NCBI RefSeq assembly: GCF_000687995.1 | Contig: NZ_JIAC01000001.1 | Span: 930,001-994,000 of the forward strand | DNA: 64,000 bases | Direction of reading: 5' to 3' | From: Selenomonas ruminantium AC2024 | Lineage (GTDB): Bacteria; Bacillota; Negativicutes; Selenomonadales; Selenomonadaceae | Shown: positions 7,537 to 16,039 of the stretch, piece by piece | Layout: each line of letters opens with the position of its first letter | Numbering within the stretch: the stretch's first letter is position 1 | The notes under the pieces: model-generated | What the model saw: only the letters and a program-made list of their open reading frames with translations | The model's database searches: none | What the model was told of the DNA's origin: nothing | Translations under genes and position numbers: made by a program

Positions 7537-8859
7537 ATGAGAATGTACGACCTGATTACCAAGAAAAAACACGGTGAGGTTCTGACGGATGAAGAAATCC
7601 AGTTCATGATTGATGGCTATGTCAAGGGTGAAATCCCCGACTACCAGATGTCTTCTATGCTGATGGCGATTTGGTTCAACGGCATGACGGACCATGAAAT
7701 CACCCAGCTGACGATGGTGATGGCAAAATCCGGCGATATGATTGACCTCTCCGCGATTGAAGGCCGTAAGGTCGACAAACATTCCACGGGCGGTGTCGGC
7801 GATAAGACGACCCTGATTGTTGGCCCGATTGTCGCTGCCTGCGGCGGCAAGGTGGCCAAGATGAGCGGCCGCGGCCTCGGTCATACCGGCGGTACGGTGG
7901 ACAAGCTCGAATCCATCCCCGGTTACAAGACGGCCCTTGACCGCAAGGAATTCTTCGATACGGTCAATAAATGCGGTATCAGCCTGATTGGCCAGTCCGG
8001 CAATCTTGCGCCTGCCGACAAGAAACTCTATGCCCTGCGCGATGTAACGGCAACCGTTGATTGCATTCCTTTGATTGCCTCCTCCATCATGAGCAAGAAG
8101 CTGGCCGCAGGTTCTGACTGCATTCTGCTCGACGTTAAGACCGGCAGCGGCGCGTTCATGAAGACGCTCGATGATTCCATCAAACTTGCTCAGACCATGG
8201 TGGCTATCGGTGAAGGCGCAGGCCGCCGCACGGTAGCACTCATTACCGATATGGATACGCCGCTGGGCCTTGGCATCGGCAACAGCCTCGAAGTCATCGA
8301 ATCCATGGATGTTCTGAAAGGACATGGCCCGGCTGACCTCACGGAAGTATCCCTGCAGCTGGCCGCCAACATGCTCTATCTCGTGGGCAAGGGCGACCCG
8401 GATGAATGCCGCAAGCTGGCCGAAAAATCCATCGAAGATGGTTCTGCCTTTGAAACCTTCTGCACGATGGTCAAGGAACAGGGCGGCGACGACAGCGTAC
8501 TGCGCGATTACAGTAAGTTTGCTCAGGCACCGTTCAAGGCCGAAATCAAGGCTGAGGAAGACGGCTTCATCACGAAGATGAACGCTGAAGCCATCGGCGA
8601 AATGTCCGTTATCTTAGGCGCAGGCCGTGAAACGAAGGAAAGTGATATCGACTTCTCCGCCGGCCTTATGCTCCATAAGAAATACGGTGACGCGGTGAAG
8701 AAGGGCGACGTCCTCGTTACGCTCTATACGTCCAAGGAAGCAGCCCTTAAAGGTGCCGAAGACCTCTACCGCAAATCCGTGGTTATCGGCGCGGACGCTC
8801 CCGAAAAGAAACCGCTGGTTTATGCCCGCGTGGAAAAAGACCTGGTAGAGAAGTATTAA
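7537..8859 (+). CDS. pdp: Pyrimidine-nucleoside phosphorylase
   Basis: 440-residue phosphorylase releasing uracil or thymine and (deoxy)ribose 1-phosphate, which DeoB then isomerises. The phosphate-binding motif KHSTGGVGDKTTL, the GRGLGHTGGT signature and DVKTGSGAFMKT are clear. The length and motifs fit the Gram-positive Pdp type that takes both uridine and thymidine, rather than a strict DeoA. AAAGAGG precedes the ATG. A repeat element separates it from cdd. Confidence 0.95.
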   Translation: MRMYDLITKKKHGEVLTDEEIQFMIDGYVKGEIPDYQMSSMLMAIWFNGMTDHEITQLTMVMAKSGDMIDLSAIEGRKVDKHSTGGVGDKTTLIVGPIVAACGGKVAKMSGRGLGHTGGTVDKLESIPGYKTALDRKEFFDTVNKCGISLIGQSGNLAPADKKLYALRDVTATVDCIPLIASSIMSKKLAAGSDCILLDVKTGSGAFMKTLDDSIKLAQTMVAIGEGAGRRTVALITDMDTPLGLGIGNSLEVIESMDVLKGHGPADLTEVSLQLAANMLYLVGKGDPDECRKLAEKSIEDGSAFETFCTMVKEQGGDDSVLRDYSKFAQAPFKAEIKAEEDGFITKMNAEAIGEMSVILGAGRETKESDIDFSAGLMLHKKYGDAVKKGDVLVTLYTSKEAALKGAEDLYRKSVVIGADAPEKKPLVYARVEKDLVEKY

Positions 8860-8862
8860 GAA

Positions 8863-8987
8863 AAGCCTTCCCCTTAAGGGGAAGGGGGACCGCGTTAGCG
8901 GTGGATGAGGTGATGATTGGCCAATTGAGCGTTTCCACCTCATCCGTCAGCCTTATGGCTGACACCTTCCCCTCAAGGGGAAGGCTT
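8863..8987. repeat. Short palindromic repeat element between pdp and cdd
   Basis: About 125 bases with complementary ends: AGCCTTCCCCTTAAGGGG at the left, CCCCTCAAGGGGAAGGCT at the right, each also self-palindromic. Inner pairs are GGATGAGGTG/CACCTCATCC and the small hairpin GTCAGCCTTATGGCTGAC. From memory, elements with this TTCCCC...GGGGAA and GATGAGGTG pattern are dispersed in many Firmicute genomes. It probably folds in the mRNA and may modulate downstream expression. Confidence 0.75.
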
Positions 8988-9033
8988 CCCAATAAATTGT
9001 CATATAATTATGTATTGAAGGAGAGTTTTTACT

Positions 9034-9414
9034 GTGGAGGATAAAGACTTAATCGCCGCGGCGAAAAAATATCGGGAAAACGCCTACGCGCCGTATTCCA
9101 AGTTCAAAGTTGGCGCGGCCGTGCTGACGAAAAAAGGCAATGTCTACGGCGGCTGCAATATCGAAAATTCCAGCTTCCCCATCACGAATTGTGCCGAGCG
9201 CACGGCCATCTTCAAGGCCGTATCCGAAGGGGAACAGGAGTTTGCCGCCATTGCGCTCATTGCCGATACGCCGGGGCCCTGCTCGCCTTGCGGTGCCTGC
9301 CGTCAGGTGATGGTGGAGTTTAAGATTCCCCGCATCATCATGGCGAATATGAAGGGTGATGTGAAGGTAGTTACCCTTGAAGAAATTATGCCTTATGCTT
9401 TTACAGAATTCTAA
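9034..9414 (+). CDS. cdd: Cytidine deaminase
   Basis: 126-residue zinc enzyme that deaminates cytidine and deoxycytidine to uridine forms, feeding Pdp. Zinc and catalytic motifs are seen as NCAERTAIFKA (Cys and proton-shuttling Glu) and PCSPCGACRQVM (two further zinc cysteines). N-terminal AYAPYSKFKVGAA is typical of tetrameric Cdd. The start is GTG with GAAGGAGAG eight bases upstream. It belongs to the nucleoside salvage cluster. Confidence 0.95.
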   Translation: MEDKDLIAAAKKYRENAYAPYSKFKVGAAVLTKKGNVYGGCNIENSSFPITNCAERTAIFKAVSEGEQEFAAIALIADTPGPCSPCGACRQVMVEFKIPRIIMANMKGDVKVVTLEEIMPYAFTEF

Positions 9415-9418
9415 TATA

Positions 9419-9484
9419 TTGACAATTACACTGGATTTGTGCGAAAATAGGACACATGTCCTATGATTAACAATTAGGACATGG
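9419..9484 (+). promoter_or_regulatory. Promoter-like site with AGGACA dyad before the nucleoside transporter
   Basis: A TTGACA hexamer (9419-9424) is followed about 23 bases later by the dyad ATAGGACA-CA-TGTCCTAT (9447-9464), with a further TAGGACAT at 9475-9482. The dyad sits where an operator over the transcription start would be. The same AGGACA half-site forms the dyad upstream of deoC. The -10 element is poor, so the promoter call is tentative. Confidence 0.45.
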
Positions 9485-9513
9485 AAGTACAAATCTCTAA
9501 AGGGGAATGAATC

Positions 9514-10713
9514 ATGTATTTAGTAGTAAACCTTATTGGCATCTTTGTCTTTGTAGCCATTGGTGTCTTGTTGTCGAAAAAGCGAAAATCCATTCAGTGG
9601 CGCTGTGTGGGTGCGCTTTTAGCACTTAATGTATTTTTGGCCTGGTTCCTGACGTCCTTTTCCATTGGCCGTGAAATTATCATCGCCGCTGCTGCCGGCT
9701 TTAACTGGCTGGTCAGTGTAGCTTATGAAGGTATCGCCTTCGCTTTCCCGGACTGGGTGCATGTGCCGCAGATGAACTTCTTCACGTCGGCTCTGCTGCC
9801 TATCCTCCTGGTTGTGCCGATGTTCGATATTTTGACCTACATCGGGATACTGCCCTGGGTTATCAAATGGGTAGGTAAGGTACTGGCCTTCCTGACCCGC
9901 GCACCGAAGTTTGAATCCTTCTTTGCGATTGAAATGATGTTCCTCGGCAACACGGAAGCCTTGGCTGTATCGAGCCTGCAGTTAAAGCGCATGAAGGCTG
10001 ACCGCTGCCTGACGCTTGCGATGATGTCCATGAGCTGCATCACGGCAGCTATGGTGGGTATCTACATCAAGATGATGCCCGGTGAATTCATCCTGACGGC
10101 TATTCCTTTGAATGTCATCAATGCTTTGATTGTCACCAACATTCTGCATCCGGTGAAGATTAAGGAATCGGAAGATACGGTAGCAACTGTAGGCGAAGGC
10201 AGCGAAGAAAAAGAACCCTTCTTCTCCTTCCTGGGCAACAGCATCTTAAATGCCGGCCGTCTGGTGTTGATTATCTGTGCTAACGTTATCGCGTTTGTGG
10301 CACTGGCAAAACTCATCGATATGCTGCTGGTGCTGATTCATCCGGCTATTACCCTGGAAAATATCCTGGGCTGCATCATGTTCCCCTTTGCCTGGCTCAT
10401 GGGTTTGGAGAGCGGGGAGGCTTTCCAGCTGGCACAGTACATGGGAACGAAGCTCGTGACCAACGAATTCGTCGTTATGCTGAGCGTTCAGGATACGCTC
10501 GCAACCTTCAGCCGTCATATGCAGGGCGTGCTCACGGTGTTCGTCACTTCCTTTGCGAACTTTGCAACGCTCGGTATGATTATCGGCTGCTTCAAGAGCA
10601 TGGTGGATGATGACAAGAATGAACTCATCTCCCGCAACGTAGCCTATATGCTGCTGTCTGGTATTCTTGTATCCCTGCTGTCCGCAGGTATTGCCGGTCT
10701 CTTTATCTGGTAA
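9514..10713 (+). CDS. nupC: NupC-type concentrative nucleoside transporter
   Basis: 399-residue polytopic membrane protein of the concentrative nucleoside transporter family, importing nucleosides with a cation. Family signatures are GNTEALAVSSLQLKRM in the first repeat, the Nucleos_tra2-like region around MGLESGEAFQLAQYMGTKLVTNEFV, and a C-terminal FANFATLGMIIG. It supplies substrates to Cdd, Pdp, DeoB and DeoC encoded just upstream. AAAGGGGAATGA precedes the ATG. It may have its own regulated promoter (dyad upstream). A terminator follows at once. Confidence 0.93.
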   Translation: MYLVVNLIGIFVFVAIGVLLSKKRKSIQWRCVGALLALNVFLAWFLTSFSIGREIIIAAAAGFNWLVSVAYEGIAFAFPDWVHVPQMNFFTSALLPILLVVPMFDILTYIGILPWVIKWVGKVLAFLTRAPKFESFFAIEMMFLGNTEALAVSSLQLKRMKADRCLTLAMMSMSCITAAMVGIYIKMMPGEFILTAIPLNVINALIVTNILHPVKIKESEDTVATVGEGSEEKEPFFSFLGNSILNAGRLVLIICANVIAFVALAKLIDMLLVLIHPAITLENILGCIMFPFAWLMGLESGEAFQLAQYMGTKLVTNEFVVMLSVQDTLATFSRHMQGVLTVFVTSFANFATLGMIIGCFKSMVDDDKNELISRNVAYMLLSGILVSLLSAGIAGLFIW

Positions 10714-10719
10714 ATTATT

Positions 10720-10748
10720 CAAGCCTTCCATTTTGGAGGGCTTTTTCT
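10720..10748 (+). terminator. Intrinsic terminator after nupC
   Basis: AAGCCTTCC and GGAGGGCTT pair around a four-base loop, followed by a run of Ts. It ends the nucleoside salvage transcript. Confidence 0.85.
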
Positions 10749-10816
10749 TATGGCAAAAAACGCCCGATAGCGTTATAATGAGATATATTTGCTTTCAATG
10801 ATGACGAGGTGGACGA

Positions 10817-11623
10817 ATGATTAAACTTATCATGTCGGATATGGATGGTACTTTGCTGGACGAAAACGGCCAACTGCCGAAGGGATTTGATGATATCATC
10901 CGCCAGTTGCGGGAAAAAGGTGTGCTCTTTGCGCCCTGCTCCGGGCGGCAGTATTATTCCCTGCTGGAAACCTTCAAGGGGTATGAGGATGAGTTCCTCT
11001 TCTTTGCGGAGAATGGCACTATGGTGCGCTACCATGACCGGGAAGTTTGCTCAAGTGTCATGCGGCGGAGCCTGGGGATGAAGGCTTTGCAGGCGACCCA
11101 GACTATTCCGGGCGTTTACGAAGTGTTCTGCGGCAAGAAGGATGCTTATGTGCTGAGCAGTCAGATGAATGATACGCTGGCCGACGAACTGCACAAATAC
11201 TATACCCGCACCCAGGTGGTGGATAGCTTCGAGGAAATCGATGATGAGATGATTAAGGCTTCGTTCTATGATGAGCAGGGCCGGGCCGGGGAACGGATTT
11301 ATCCCTATCTGAAAAAATTCCGCGGTCCGTTCCAGGTGGCGACCTCCAGCGATTACTGGGTGGATATGATGCGCTTTGACATCAACAAGGGCATTGCCAT
11401 TCAGCACGTGCAGAAGAAACTGCATATTAGCCCTATGGAATGTGCGGCCTTTGGCGATTACATGAACGATGCAGAGATGATGAGCTCGGTTTACTATAGC
11501 TTTGCTATGGACAACGCCCATCCAAAAATCAAGGAGCTGGCACGGTTCAGCACGGCCAGCAATGTAGAGCACGGCGTTTTGCAGGGAATCCAGAAATTGA
11601 TTGACGACGGACTGTGCGGCTAA
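10817..11623 (+). CDS. HAD-superfamily hydrolase, Cof type
   Basis: 268-residue haloacid dehalogenase-like phosphatase. Motif I is SDMDGTLLDENGQLP at the N-terminus, and motif IV is AAFGDYMNDAEMM near residue 215. The cap domain lies between, as in Cof-type sugar-phosphate or cofactor phosphatases. The substrate is unknown. A GAGGTGG site precedes the ATG. The PHP-domain gene follows after 12 bases, so the two phosphatases are likely co-transcribed. Confidence 0.88.
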   Translation: MIKLIMSDMDGTLLDENGQLPKGFDDIIRQLREKGVLFAPCSGRQYYSLLETFKGYEDEFLFFAENGTMVRYHDREVCSSVMRRSLGMKALQATQTIPGVYEVFCGKKDAYVLSSQMNDTLADELHKYYTRTQVVDSFEEIDDEMIKASFYDEQGRAGERIYPYLKKFRGPFQVATSSDYWVDMMRFDINKGIAIQHVQKKLHISPMECAAFGDYMNDAEMMSSVYYSFAMDNAHPKIKELARFSTASNVEHGVLQGIQKLIDDGLCG

Positions 11624-11635
11624 GGGGGAGTAGTT

Positions 11636-12484
11636 ATGCGGGCAGATTATCATATGCATTTTGAAAAGGGCTCCTATGATGAGGAATGGGTGGAAGGCTT
11701 CTTCCATCAGGCAGAGCTGCTGGGCCTCGAAGAAATCGGCATTTCCGAGCATTCCCATACCTTTCCGGAGTTTGAGAGCCTTTACTATGATGATTTGATT
11801 CTGGATGACAGCTTCATCGGCCAGTTCCAGAAAAAATGGCTCAAGACCAATAAGTTCAAATATACCTTGGACGAGTATTTTGCCTTTATGGCAAAGCTGA
11901 AGAAAAAGCACAAGGTCAAGACCGGCATTGAAGTCTGCAACTTCCAGAATCAGGATGCGGTGCGGGACATCCTCAAGGACTACAAGTTTGACTATGTGAT
12001 TGGCTCCGTGCATTTCCTGAATGGCTGGGCTTATGATTCGGCAGAAATCATGGCGCAGTGGGATAAGGAAGATTTGGCAGACGTCTATGAGGCGTATACG
12101 CAGGAAGTGGAAAAGTTGGCGGCTGCCGGACTCTACGATGTCCTGGGGCATCCGTATAATATCCGCCTGTTCCATTACATTCCGGAATTTGATGCCACGC
12201 CGTATCTGATTCGCGCAGTGGCAGCGCTCAAAAAAGCGAATATGGTGGTGGATGTCAATACGGGGACGTTCTATCGTTATCCGATTGCGGAGATTACGCC
12301 TTATTACAAGTTCATGCGTGTGGCTTCGCAGGAGGGCCTGCCCATTGTCATCACCTCGGATGCGCATAAGCCGGAGGACTGTGGCGCGTATCACGACGAA
12401 GCGGTGAACTATGCCCGCTCTTATGGCTATGAACAGACAATTCGGTTCACCCAGCGGCAGCGGGAAGTCGTGCCACTGGAATAA
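11636..12484 (+). CDS. PHP-domain phosphatase, histidinol-phosphatase (HisJ/HisK) family
   Basis: 282-residue metal-dependent phosphoesterase. PHP motifs are the N-terminal DYHMHFE, EIGISEHSH, GSVHF, DVLGHPYN and C-terminal ITSDAHKPEDCG, supplying the metal ligands. This family includes the histidinol phosphatase of histidine synthesis, but no other his gene is near, so the substrate is not fixed by context. AGGGGGAG precedes the ATG. A hairpin follows at 12493-12525. Confidence 0.82.
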   Translation: MRADYHMHFEKGSYDEEWVEGFFHQAELLGLEEIGISEHSHTFPEFESLYYDDLILDDSFIGQFQKKWLKTNKFKYTLDEYFAFMAKLKKKHKVKTGIEVCNFQNQDAVRDILKDYKFDYVIGSVHFLNGWAYDSAEIMAQWDKEDLADVYEAYTQEVEKLAAAGLYDVLGHPYNIRLFHYIPEFDATPYLIRAVAALKKANMVVDVNTGTFYRYPIAEITPYYKFMRVASQEGLPIVITSDAHKPEDCGAYHDEAVNYARSYGYEQTIRFTQRQREVVPLE

Positions 12485-12492
12485 GTAGAAAC

Positions 12493-12525
12493 AGCAGCCT
12501 TTCTTTCGGGGGAGGCTGCTGTGTT
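12493..12525 (+). terminator. Hairpin terminator after the PHP phosphatase gene
   Basis: AGCAGCCT and AGGCTGCT pair around a 17-base loop; the following T content is modest (GTGTTC), so efficiency is uncertain. Confidence 0.55.
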
Positions 12526-12565
12526 CATCGTAAATAATCAGATAATAAAATATTTTTACAAGATA

Positions 12566-12594
12566 TTGACAAACTGATTGCACAGGAGTACAAT
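12566..12594 (+). promoter_or_regulatory. Near-consensus housekeeping promoter with long leader
   Basis: TTGACA (12566-12571), a 17-base spacer and TACAAT (12589-12594) make one of the best sigma-A-type promoters in the window. Transcription would start near 12601, leaving a leader of about 235 bases before the small gene at 12836. The leader has short hairpins (for example GATGG-TTATT-CCATC near 12774) but matches no riboswitch class I recognise. This covers the gene-free stretch 12485-12835. Confidence 0.7.
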
Positions 12595-12835
12595 GAAGAT
12601 GTATCAGTAATTGAAGCTTATATGCAGAACTGAAAAGTATCTGAAAATTTTTCCATATTTTCATCAGAAAACCCTTAAGTATTTTCAGAAAATATCGATA
12701 TACCTTGTAAGAAAAAACTGGAAGCAATGTACAGGGGATTGTACTTGCAGTGACAACTGACGAGAAAGCCGTGGATGGTTATTCCATCAAATGTCAGGAG
12801 AAGTCACGAGTTTTTGATACAAGGAGAGATATATC

Positions 12836-13066
12836 ATGAAAGTACAAATTTGTTCGCAATGGATGGAAGAAGTTTTTATCCCTGTTCGCGTCAAACAGTT
12901 CACCAAGGCCGCAAAGCTCTTAGGTCATAGCGACTTCAAGGCTTATGCAGGTGGAAATGACATGGACGACCTGGTTCAGATGGGCCGCAAGTCCGTTGAA
13001 CGGCAGGTAGTAGCTGAGTGGCTCGATGGCCGTGGTATTGCAGGTGTGGCTGACGGGGTCGCATGA
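12836..13066 (+). CDS. Small hypothetical protein, 76 residues
   Basis: Not recognised. MKVQICSQWMEEVFIPVRVK opens a mixed hydrophilic protein with no membrane segment and no cysteine cluster. AAGGAGAG precedes the ATG, a near-consensus promoter with a long leader lies upstream, and a strong terminator follows 17 bases after the stop. It is therefore a well-isolated single-gene unit that is likely well expressed. Confidence 0.7.
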   Translation: MKVQICSQWMEEVFIPVRVKQFTKAAKLLGHSDFKAYAGGNDMDDLVQMGRKSVERQVVAEWLDGRGIAGVADGVA

Positions 13067-13082
13067 TGGAAATATGGAAAAA

Positions 13083-13124
13083 GGGCACTCCCCTCGTAAG
13101 GTGGGAAGTGCCCACTATTTTTTT
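13083..13124 (+). terminator. Strong intrinsic terminator
   Basis: GGGCACT and AGTGCCC pair, with further CCC/GGG pairing inside the loop, followed by ACTA and seven Ts. It terminates the 76-residue gene; the minus-strand gene at 13129 converges on it. Confidence 0.88.
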
Positions 13125-13128
13125 GCCT

Positions 13129-13704
13129 TTAATTCAGCTTTTGTTTGGAAGGTGGCACGGGAATCGAGAGTGGCACCTCGATAACGGAGCTTGCGGCCTC
13201 GCGCATCTGCGCGGGGCTTTTTTGTGCCCAGATGGTCTGGACGGCAAGGCGCAGGGCGGCTTCGTCCAAGGTGGCTGCTTTCTGCGCCGCTACATGTTTA
13301 TGGAGGATGGCCATAAAATCTGCCGGAAGGGGAACATCCCGCTGGGCCAGTAAAACCTGTAGCGTGGTGTCCACAAGATAAAGATGCAGGGTGGTATCTG
13401 CCAGGCTCTTTTCTGTGGGGAGCAGTTCTGGTTTTACGCCGCAGAGGGAGAAGGGGGCATCGCCCCAGCCTTCTTTGAAGATGCCGTCAATTTGATAGAG
13501 GAAGAACAGCAGGCCGTCCTGTTCGTAGAGAGCCAGTTCCATCTTGCCGGTGCGGAAGGCTTCGGCGGCAATGACATCATGGCGGGAGAGCTGCAGGATA
13601 AACATACAGCCGTTGGCGTCAATTTGGAAAAGGCCGCCGTCCTGTTGGTTTTTGATGGGCAGGGGGAATTTTTCCCCGACTTGAAAGTTTGCGTAGTTGC
13701 TCAT
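13129..13704 (-). CDS. Hypothetical protein, 191 residues
   Basis: No family recognised. A soluble-looking protein with beta-rich stretches (NGCMFILQLSRHDVIAA, LLFFLYQIDGIF, LHLYLVDTTLQVLLAQ) and a C-terminal helical segment. The ATG at 13704 (MSNYANFQVGEKFPLPIKNQ) is chosen because AAAGGAGCG lies upstream; the open frame extends further but over the hydF promoter side. It is divergent from hydF. Confidence 0.75.
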   Translation of the reverse strand: MSNYANFQVGEKFPLPIKNQQDGGLFQIDANGCMFILQLSRHDVIAAEAFRTGKMELALYEQDGLLFFLYQIDGIFKEGWGDAPFSLCGVKPELLPTEKSLADTTLHLYLVDTTLQVLLAQRDVPLPADFMAILHKHVAAQKAATLDEAALRLAVQTIWAQKSPAQMREAASSVIEVPLSIPVPPSKQKLN

Positions 13705-13803
13705 TGTGGTCGCTCCTTTGCGTTTGTTCTTTCCTAGTGTATCATATTTTGCGGAGAATGTGCTATACTGATTACAGATGAGGTTGGGAGGAGGAATGTT
13801 CAA

Positions 13804-15024
13804 TTGACTCTTAACGATACAACGCGGGGGAATCGTCTGCATATTGGGCTGTTTGGCCGCCGCAATGCGGGGAAGTCTTCGCTGATTAATGCGTTGACAG
13901 GGCAGTCGGTGGCTACTGTTTCGGCTGTGCCGGGGACGACCACGGACCCGGTTTATAAGGCCATGGAACTGCATGGCGTTGGCCCGGTGGTGTTTATTGA
14001 CACGGCGGGCTTTGATGATGAGGGAGAACTGGGGCAGCTGCGGGTGGAGAAGACGGAGCAGGCGGCCCGGGAGACGGATATTGCTTTGCTGTTATTCAGT
14101 GGATTGGATATGGCAGAGGAGTTGAAATGGCTGGCGATTTTCCGCCGGCAGAAAACGCCGGTGATATTGGTGGTCAGCTGCACGGATGAACGGGAGGCGG
14201 CTGGCGAGGCGCTGGCAAAGGCAGTGGAGGAGGCCACAGGTGTCTGCCCGCTGCAGGTCAGCGCGGTGAAGAAGCAGGGGCTCGAAGAATTGCGGCAGGA
14301 ACTTATCCGTGCCCTGCCAGAAGATTATGAACAGCCATCGATTACCGGGGATTTATGTCAGGCCGGGGATTTGGTATTGCTCGTGATGCCGCAGGATATT
14401 CAAGCGCCCAAGGGGCGGCTGATTCTGCCACAGGTGCAGACCCTGCGGGAACTTTTGGACAAGGGCTGTCAGGCCCTTTGCTGTACGACAGACAGGTTGC
14501 AGGACACCTTGACAAGGCTCAAGGAGCCGCCGCAGTTAATCATTACCGATTCTCAGGCGTTTAAGGAAGTATATCCCTTAAAACCGCAGGGCACGCTATT
14601 GACGTCCTTTTCCGTGCTCTTTGCCGCGTTTAAGGGGGATATGGATTACTTTTTAGCTGGGGCAGAAAAACTCCTGCAGCTGAAGGAGTCGGCCCATGTT
14701 CTGATTGCTGAAGCCTGCACTCATAAGCCACTGCAGGAGGATATCGGGCGGGTGAAACTGCCGCGCCTGCTGCGGAAGAAAATCGGCGATGGTTTACAGA
14801 TTGATATTGTATCGGGCAAGGATTTTCCAGAGGATTTGTCCGGCTTTGATATCATCATTCACTGCGGGGCCTGCATGTTCAACCGCAAGCTGGTGCTAAG
14901 CCGCGTGAAGGCGTGCCGGGAGCAGGGCATTCTCATGACCAACTATGGCCTCGCCATCGCCGCTCTTTTGGGCATTTTAAGCAGGGTAGCATTGCCCAAT
15001 GGGACAAAATACGCTAAAATGTAA
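13804..15024 (+). CDS. hydF: [FeFe]-hydrogenase H-cluster maturation GTPase
   Basis: 406-residue scaffold and GTPase that assembles the 2Fe subcluster and delivers it to apo-hydrogenase. The N-terminal GTPase domain has GRRNAGKSSLIN (G1), PGTTTDP (G2) and DTAGFDD (G3). The C-terminal iron-sulfur ligands have the HydF arrangement: CTH in EACTHKPLQ, then HCGAC about 50 residues later. The start is TTG with GGGAGGAGG nine bases upstream; the nearby ATG is out of frame. HydE and HydG are not in the window. It shows that the host makes an [FeFe]-hydrogenase. Confidence 0.93.
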   Translation: MTLNDTTRGNRLHIGLFGRRNAGKSSLINALTGQSVATVSAVPGTTTDPVYKAMELHGVGPVVFIDTAGFDDEGELGQLRVEKTEQAARETDIALLLFSGLDMAEELKWLAIFRRQKTPVILVVSCTDEREAAGEALAKAVEEATGVCPLQVSAVKKQGLEELRQELIRALPEDYEQPSITGDLCQAGDLVLLVMPQDIQAPKGRLILPQVQTLRELLDKGCQALCCTTDRLQDTLTRLKEPPQLIITDSQAFKEVYPLKPQGTLLTSFSVLFAAFKGDMDYFLAGAEKLLQLKESAHVLIAEACTHKPLQEDIGRVKLPRLLRKKIGDGLQIDIVSGKDFPEDLSGFDIIIHCGACMFNRKLVLSRVKACREQGILMTNYGLAIAALLGILSRVALPNGTKYAKM

Positions 15025-15066
15025 GGTGAGCTTGAATTTTAGATGATGAAACATGAGGTGAACACT

Positions 15067-16023
15067 ATGGATAAACGAATGTATAATTTTATCGGACTGA
15101 GTTTGTTGGCAAGTTCTCTTATGCTGGGAAATCCTCAGGCTGTTCAGGCGGCACATATTGACTTTGACCATCAGGCCAAGGCGGCAGCGGCGCAAACAAG
15201 CAAGCCGGCTGACGCGAAAGAACAATGGTACTGGTTGGCCTCAGATGATAACTATAGCAAATATTTTGACCCGGAATCCGTGGTGGTGACCCGCACGGTG
15301 GAAACAGCACATGGCAAGGTGCCCACGGAGATTCAGGTCTGGACGAAGACCACCTACAGCTACGGCGGTGCTCAGGATACGTTGAAGGCCTATGGCCTCA
15401 GCGACAAGTTCCCGGATGCCTCCAAGCTGAATTTCAGCACGGCACAGCTGGTTATTCGTCCGCAGTTCCGCACGGTGCAGTGCATTGCGGAGCATTTTTA
15501 TGATGCCAGTGGCAAGGTAATTTGGTCGGAAGCAAATCCGGCGGCCAAGGAAAAGGAAATCAATTCCCAGAACTTCAATGAAGATTTCTATGCGGCAACG
15601 GTAGACCAGGCTTTTCATCAAAGCCGGGAAATGGAACGGGTCAATGCCAAGAATCGCTGGCTGACCGTGTTTGATTCCACCTCACCGGATGGCATCTATA
15701 CCCATACCAAGGTAGACACTTCTACCATGCGCATGCAGGGCAGCAATCTGGTGTTCTGGCAGTGGCAGGAGGTGAAGAACAGCGATGGCCAGGTCATGGA
15801 AATCAAGTTCTTGAAGATGGCGGTCAATCTGCCGCAGGCTACGGAAAAAGCCATTGCCGGCCAGTATTGGACGCCGAAAACGGGCTGGAAGTCCTTGGAT
15901 GCGGCCATTGACGGTCAGTACCGCATGGTGAGCCGCAACAGTGAAGAATATCGTTATATCATCGAGCTGAGAAATTACGTGGAAACCCATAGTGCCTGGG
16001 TACATCGTTACGGCTTGGAGTAA
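15067..16023 (+). CDS. Exported protein of unknown function, 318 residues
   Basis: Not recognised. An N-terminal signal peptide (hydrophobic FIGLSLLASSLMLG, probable cut after AVQAA) is followed by a soluble domain with SDDNYSKYFDPESVVVTR and repeated beta segments, suggesting a periplasmic or surface location. ATG at 15067 has GAGGTG six bases upstream and is preferred to an in-frame ATG at 15043. The exported protein gene at 17047 is a plausible distant relative by layout. metA follows after 16 bases. Confidence 0.75.
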   Translation: MDKRMYNFIGLSLLASSLMLGNPQAVQAAHIDFDHQAKAAAAQTSKPADAKEQWYWLASDDNYSKYFDPESVVVTRTVETAHGKVPTEIQVWTKTTYSYGGAQDTLKAYGLSDKFPDASKLNFSTAQLVIRPQFRTVQCIAEHFYDASGKVIWSEANPAAKEKEINSQNFNEDFYAATVDQAFHQSREMERVNAKNRWLTVFDSTSPDGIYTHTKVDTSTMRMQGSNLVFWQWQEVKNSDGQVMEIKFLKMAVNLPQATEKAIAGQYWTPKTGWKSLDAAIDGQYRMVSRNSEEYRYIIELRNYVETHSAWVHRYGLE

Positions 16024-16039
16024 GGAGAGAGTTAGTTAG

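Noticed and set aside
11051-12727. Long minus-strand open frame of 558 codons opposite the HAD and PHP genes
   Set aside because: It is the antisense shadow of two clear enzymes, with no ribosome binding site and no recognisable domain.
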